Assembly: GCA_947377865.1 (NCBI GenBank)
Contig: CANCHK010000124.1
Coordinates: 1-58,587 of the forward strand
Length of the DNA: 58,587 nucleotides
Reading direction: 5' to 3'
From: Opitutia bacterium
GTDB taxonomy: Bacteria > Verrucomicrobiota > Verrucomicrobiia > Opitutales > UBA953
The notes under the pieces were generated by a model. It did not search any database. It saw only the letters and a list, made by a program, of their open reading frames with translations, and had not been told where the DNA came from. The position numbers and the translations under genes are program-made. Shown piece after piece: positions 58,439-58,587 of this stretch. Positions within the stretch are counted from its first letter, which is position 1. Every line of letters starts with the position of its first letter.

Positions 58439-58587
58439 ACGGTTCGCCACTACCGTGAATGTGGCAGGGGGACGCCCCAAACCTAGCTAGGAGAACCGTA
58501 TGTACGAGATGGCGAAAAAGGCCCGCGAGGCCATGAGGGGCAAGGCCAAGCGCCTTGCTGGCGAGAAGGACGGCAAGGTCGATAGCT
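58439..58587. repeat. Right copy of the 149-bp terminal repeat
   Basis: Identical to 1-149. The 5' part of the gene at 62 is therefore present twice, but this right copy is cut after 29 codons. It is the same locus seen again because the molecule is circular or circularly permuted, so it should not be annotated as a second gene. Confidence 0.95.

Overview
The window is one complete, essentially circular genome of a tailed bacteriophage. Its first 149 bases recur exactly as its last 149 (58439-58587), so the unit is about 58,438 bp and the left and right ends join inside one late gene cluster. The virion genes point to a short-tailed (podovirus-like) phage: a P22-gp1-like portal, two gp4/gp11-like adaptor-type proteins, a large gp10/tail-nozzle-like protein, several very large internal virion proteins and fibres, and no tape-measure, tail-tube or sheath gene. 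No integrase, phage RNA polymerase or DNA polymerase was recognised. The host is most likely an alphaproteobacterium. The phage carries a GcrA-type C-terminal domain, a GapR (DUF2312) homologue, a CtrA/OmpR-type winged helix behind a coiled coil, and a holin of the three-TM family named from alphaproteobacterial gene transfer agents.

Late, rightward region (47758 through the end, wrapping to 32632). GapR-like protein, small and large terminase with short overlapping ORFs between them, portal, a 1279-aa polyvalent ejection protein (ParB-like motif, lytic transglycosylase, polyvalent C-terminal domain) and a Gln-rich protein come first. Across the junction follow a KKGGKV-repeat protein, GroES-like co-chaperonin, scaffold, probable decoration protein and major capsid protein, then small head proteins and an adaptor. 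A host-range module of lower apparent GC follows: two collagen-like fibres sharing an N-terminal anchor, an 1128-aa internally duplicated beta-repeat protein and two glycosyltransferases. The lysis cassette (two TM/coiled-coil proteins, 3-TM holin, GH108 muramidase), a second adaptor, the nozzle-like protein, a GNAT acetyltransferase, two giant internal proteins and a last tail fibre complete the block.

Leftward early region (40124 down to 32634). About 22 short, tightly overlapping genes: a PD-(D/E)XK nuclease, an SSB-like protein, a DUF6378 protein, HTH/winged-helix proteins, an array of coiled-coil paralogues ending in LEGKDD, tiny membrane peptides and, at the promoter-distal end, a stand-alone DnaA domain IV followed by a GcrA-like C-terminal domain.

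Rightward early/middle region (40257-45872). A small membrane protein, a Cro/YdaS-like regulator, a RuvC-like resolvase, a PrimPol-helicase, an RNA-polymerase alpha-CTD-like protein, a 357-bp non-coding region with 11-bp iterons (candidate origin), and three accessory proteins. The two early operons diverge from a 130-bp operator region with nested inverted repeats. A second leftward cluster (45940-47611) holds small genes, most with a near-identical GGAGATTGACATG leader, driven by two similar promoters.

The most interesting theme is a set of detached DNA-binding domains resembling alphaproteobacterial cell-cycle and transcription regulators (DnaA, GcrA, a CtrA-like winged helix, GapR, alpha-CTD) in one phage. 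It suggests the phage rewires host replication or transcription timing through minimal regulator domains. This is an inference from sequence and untested.
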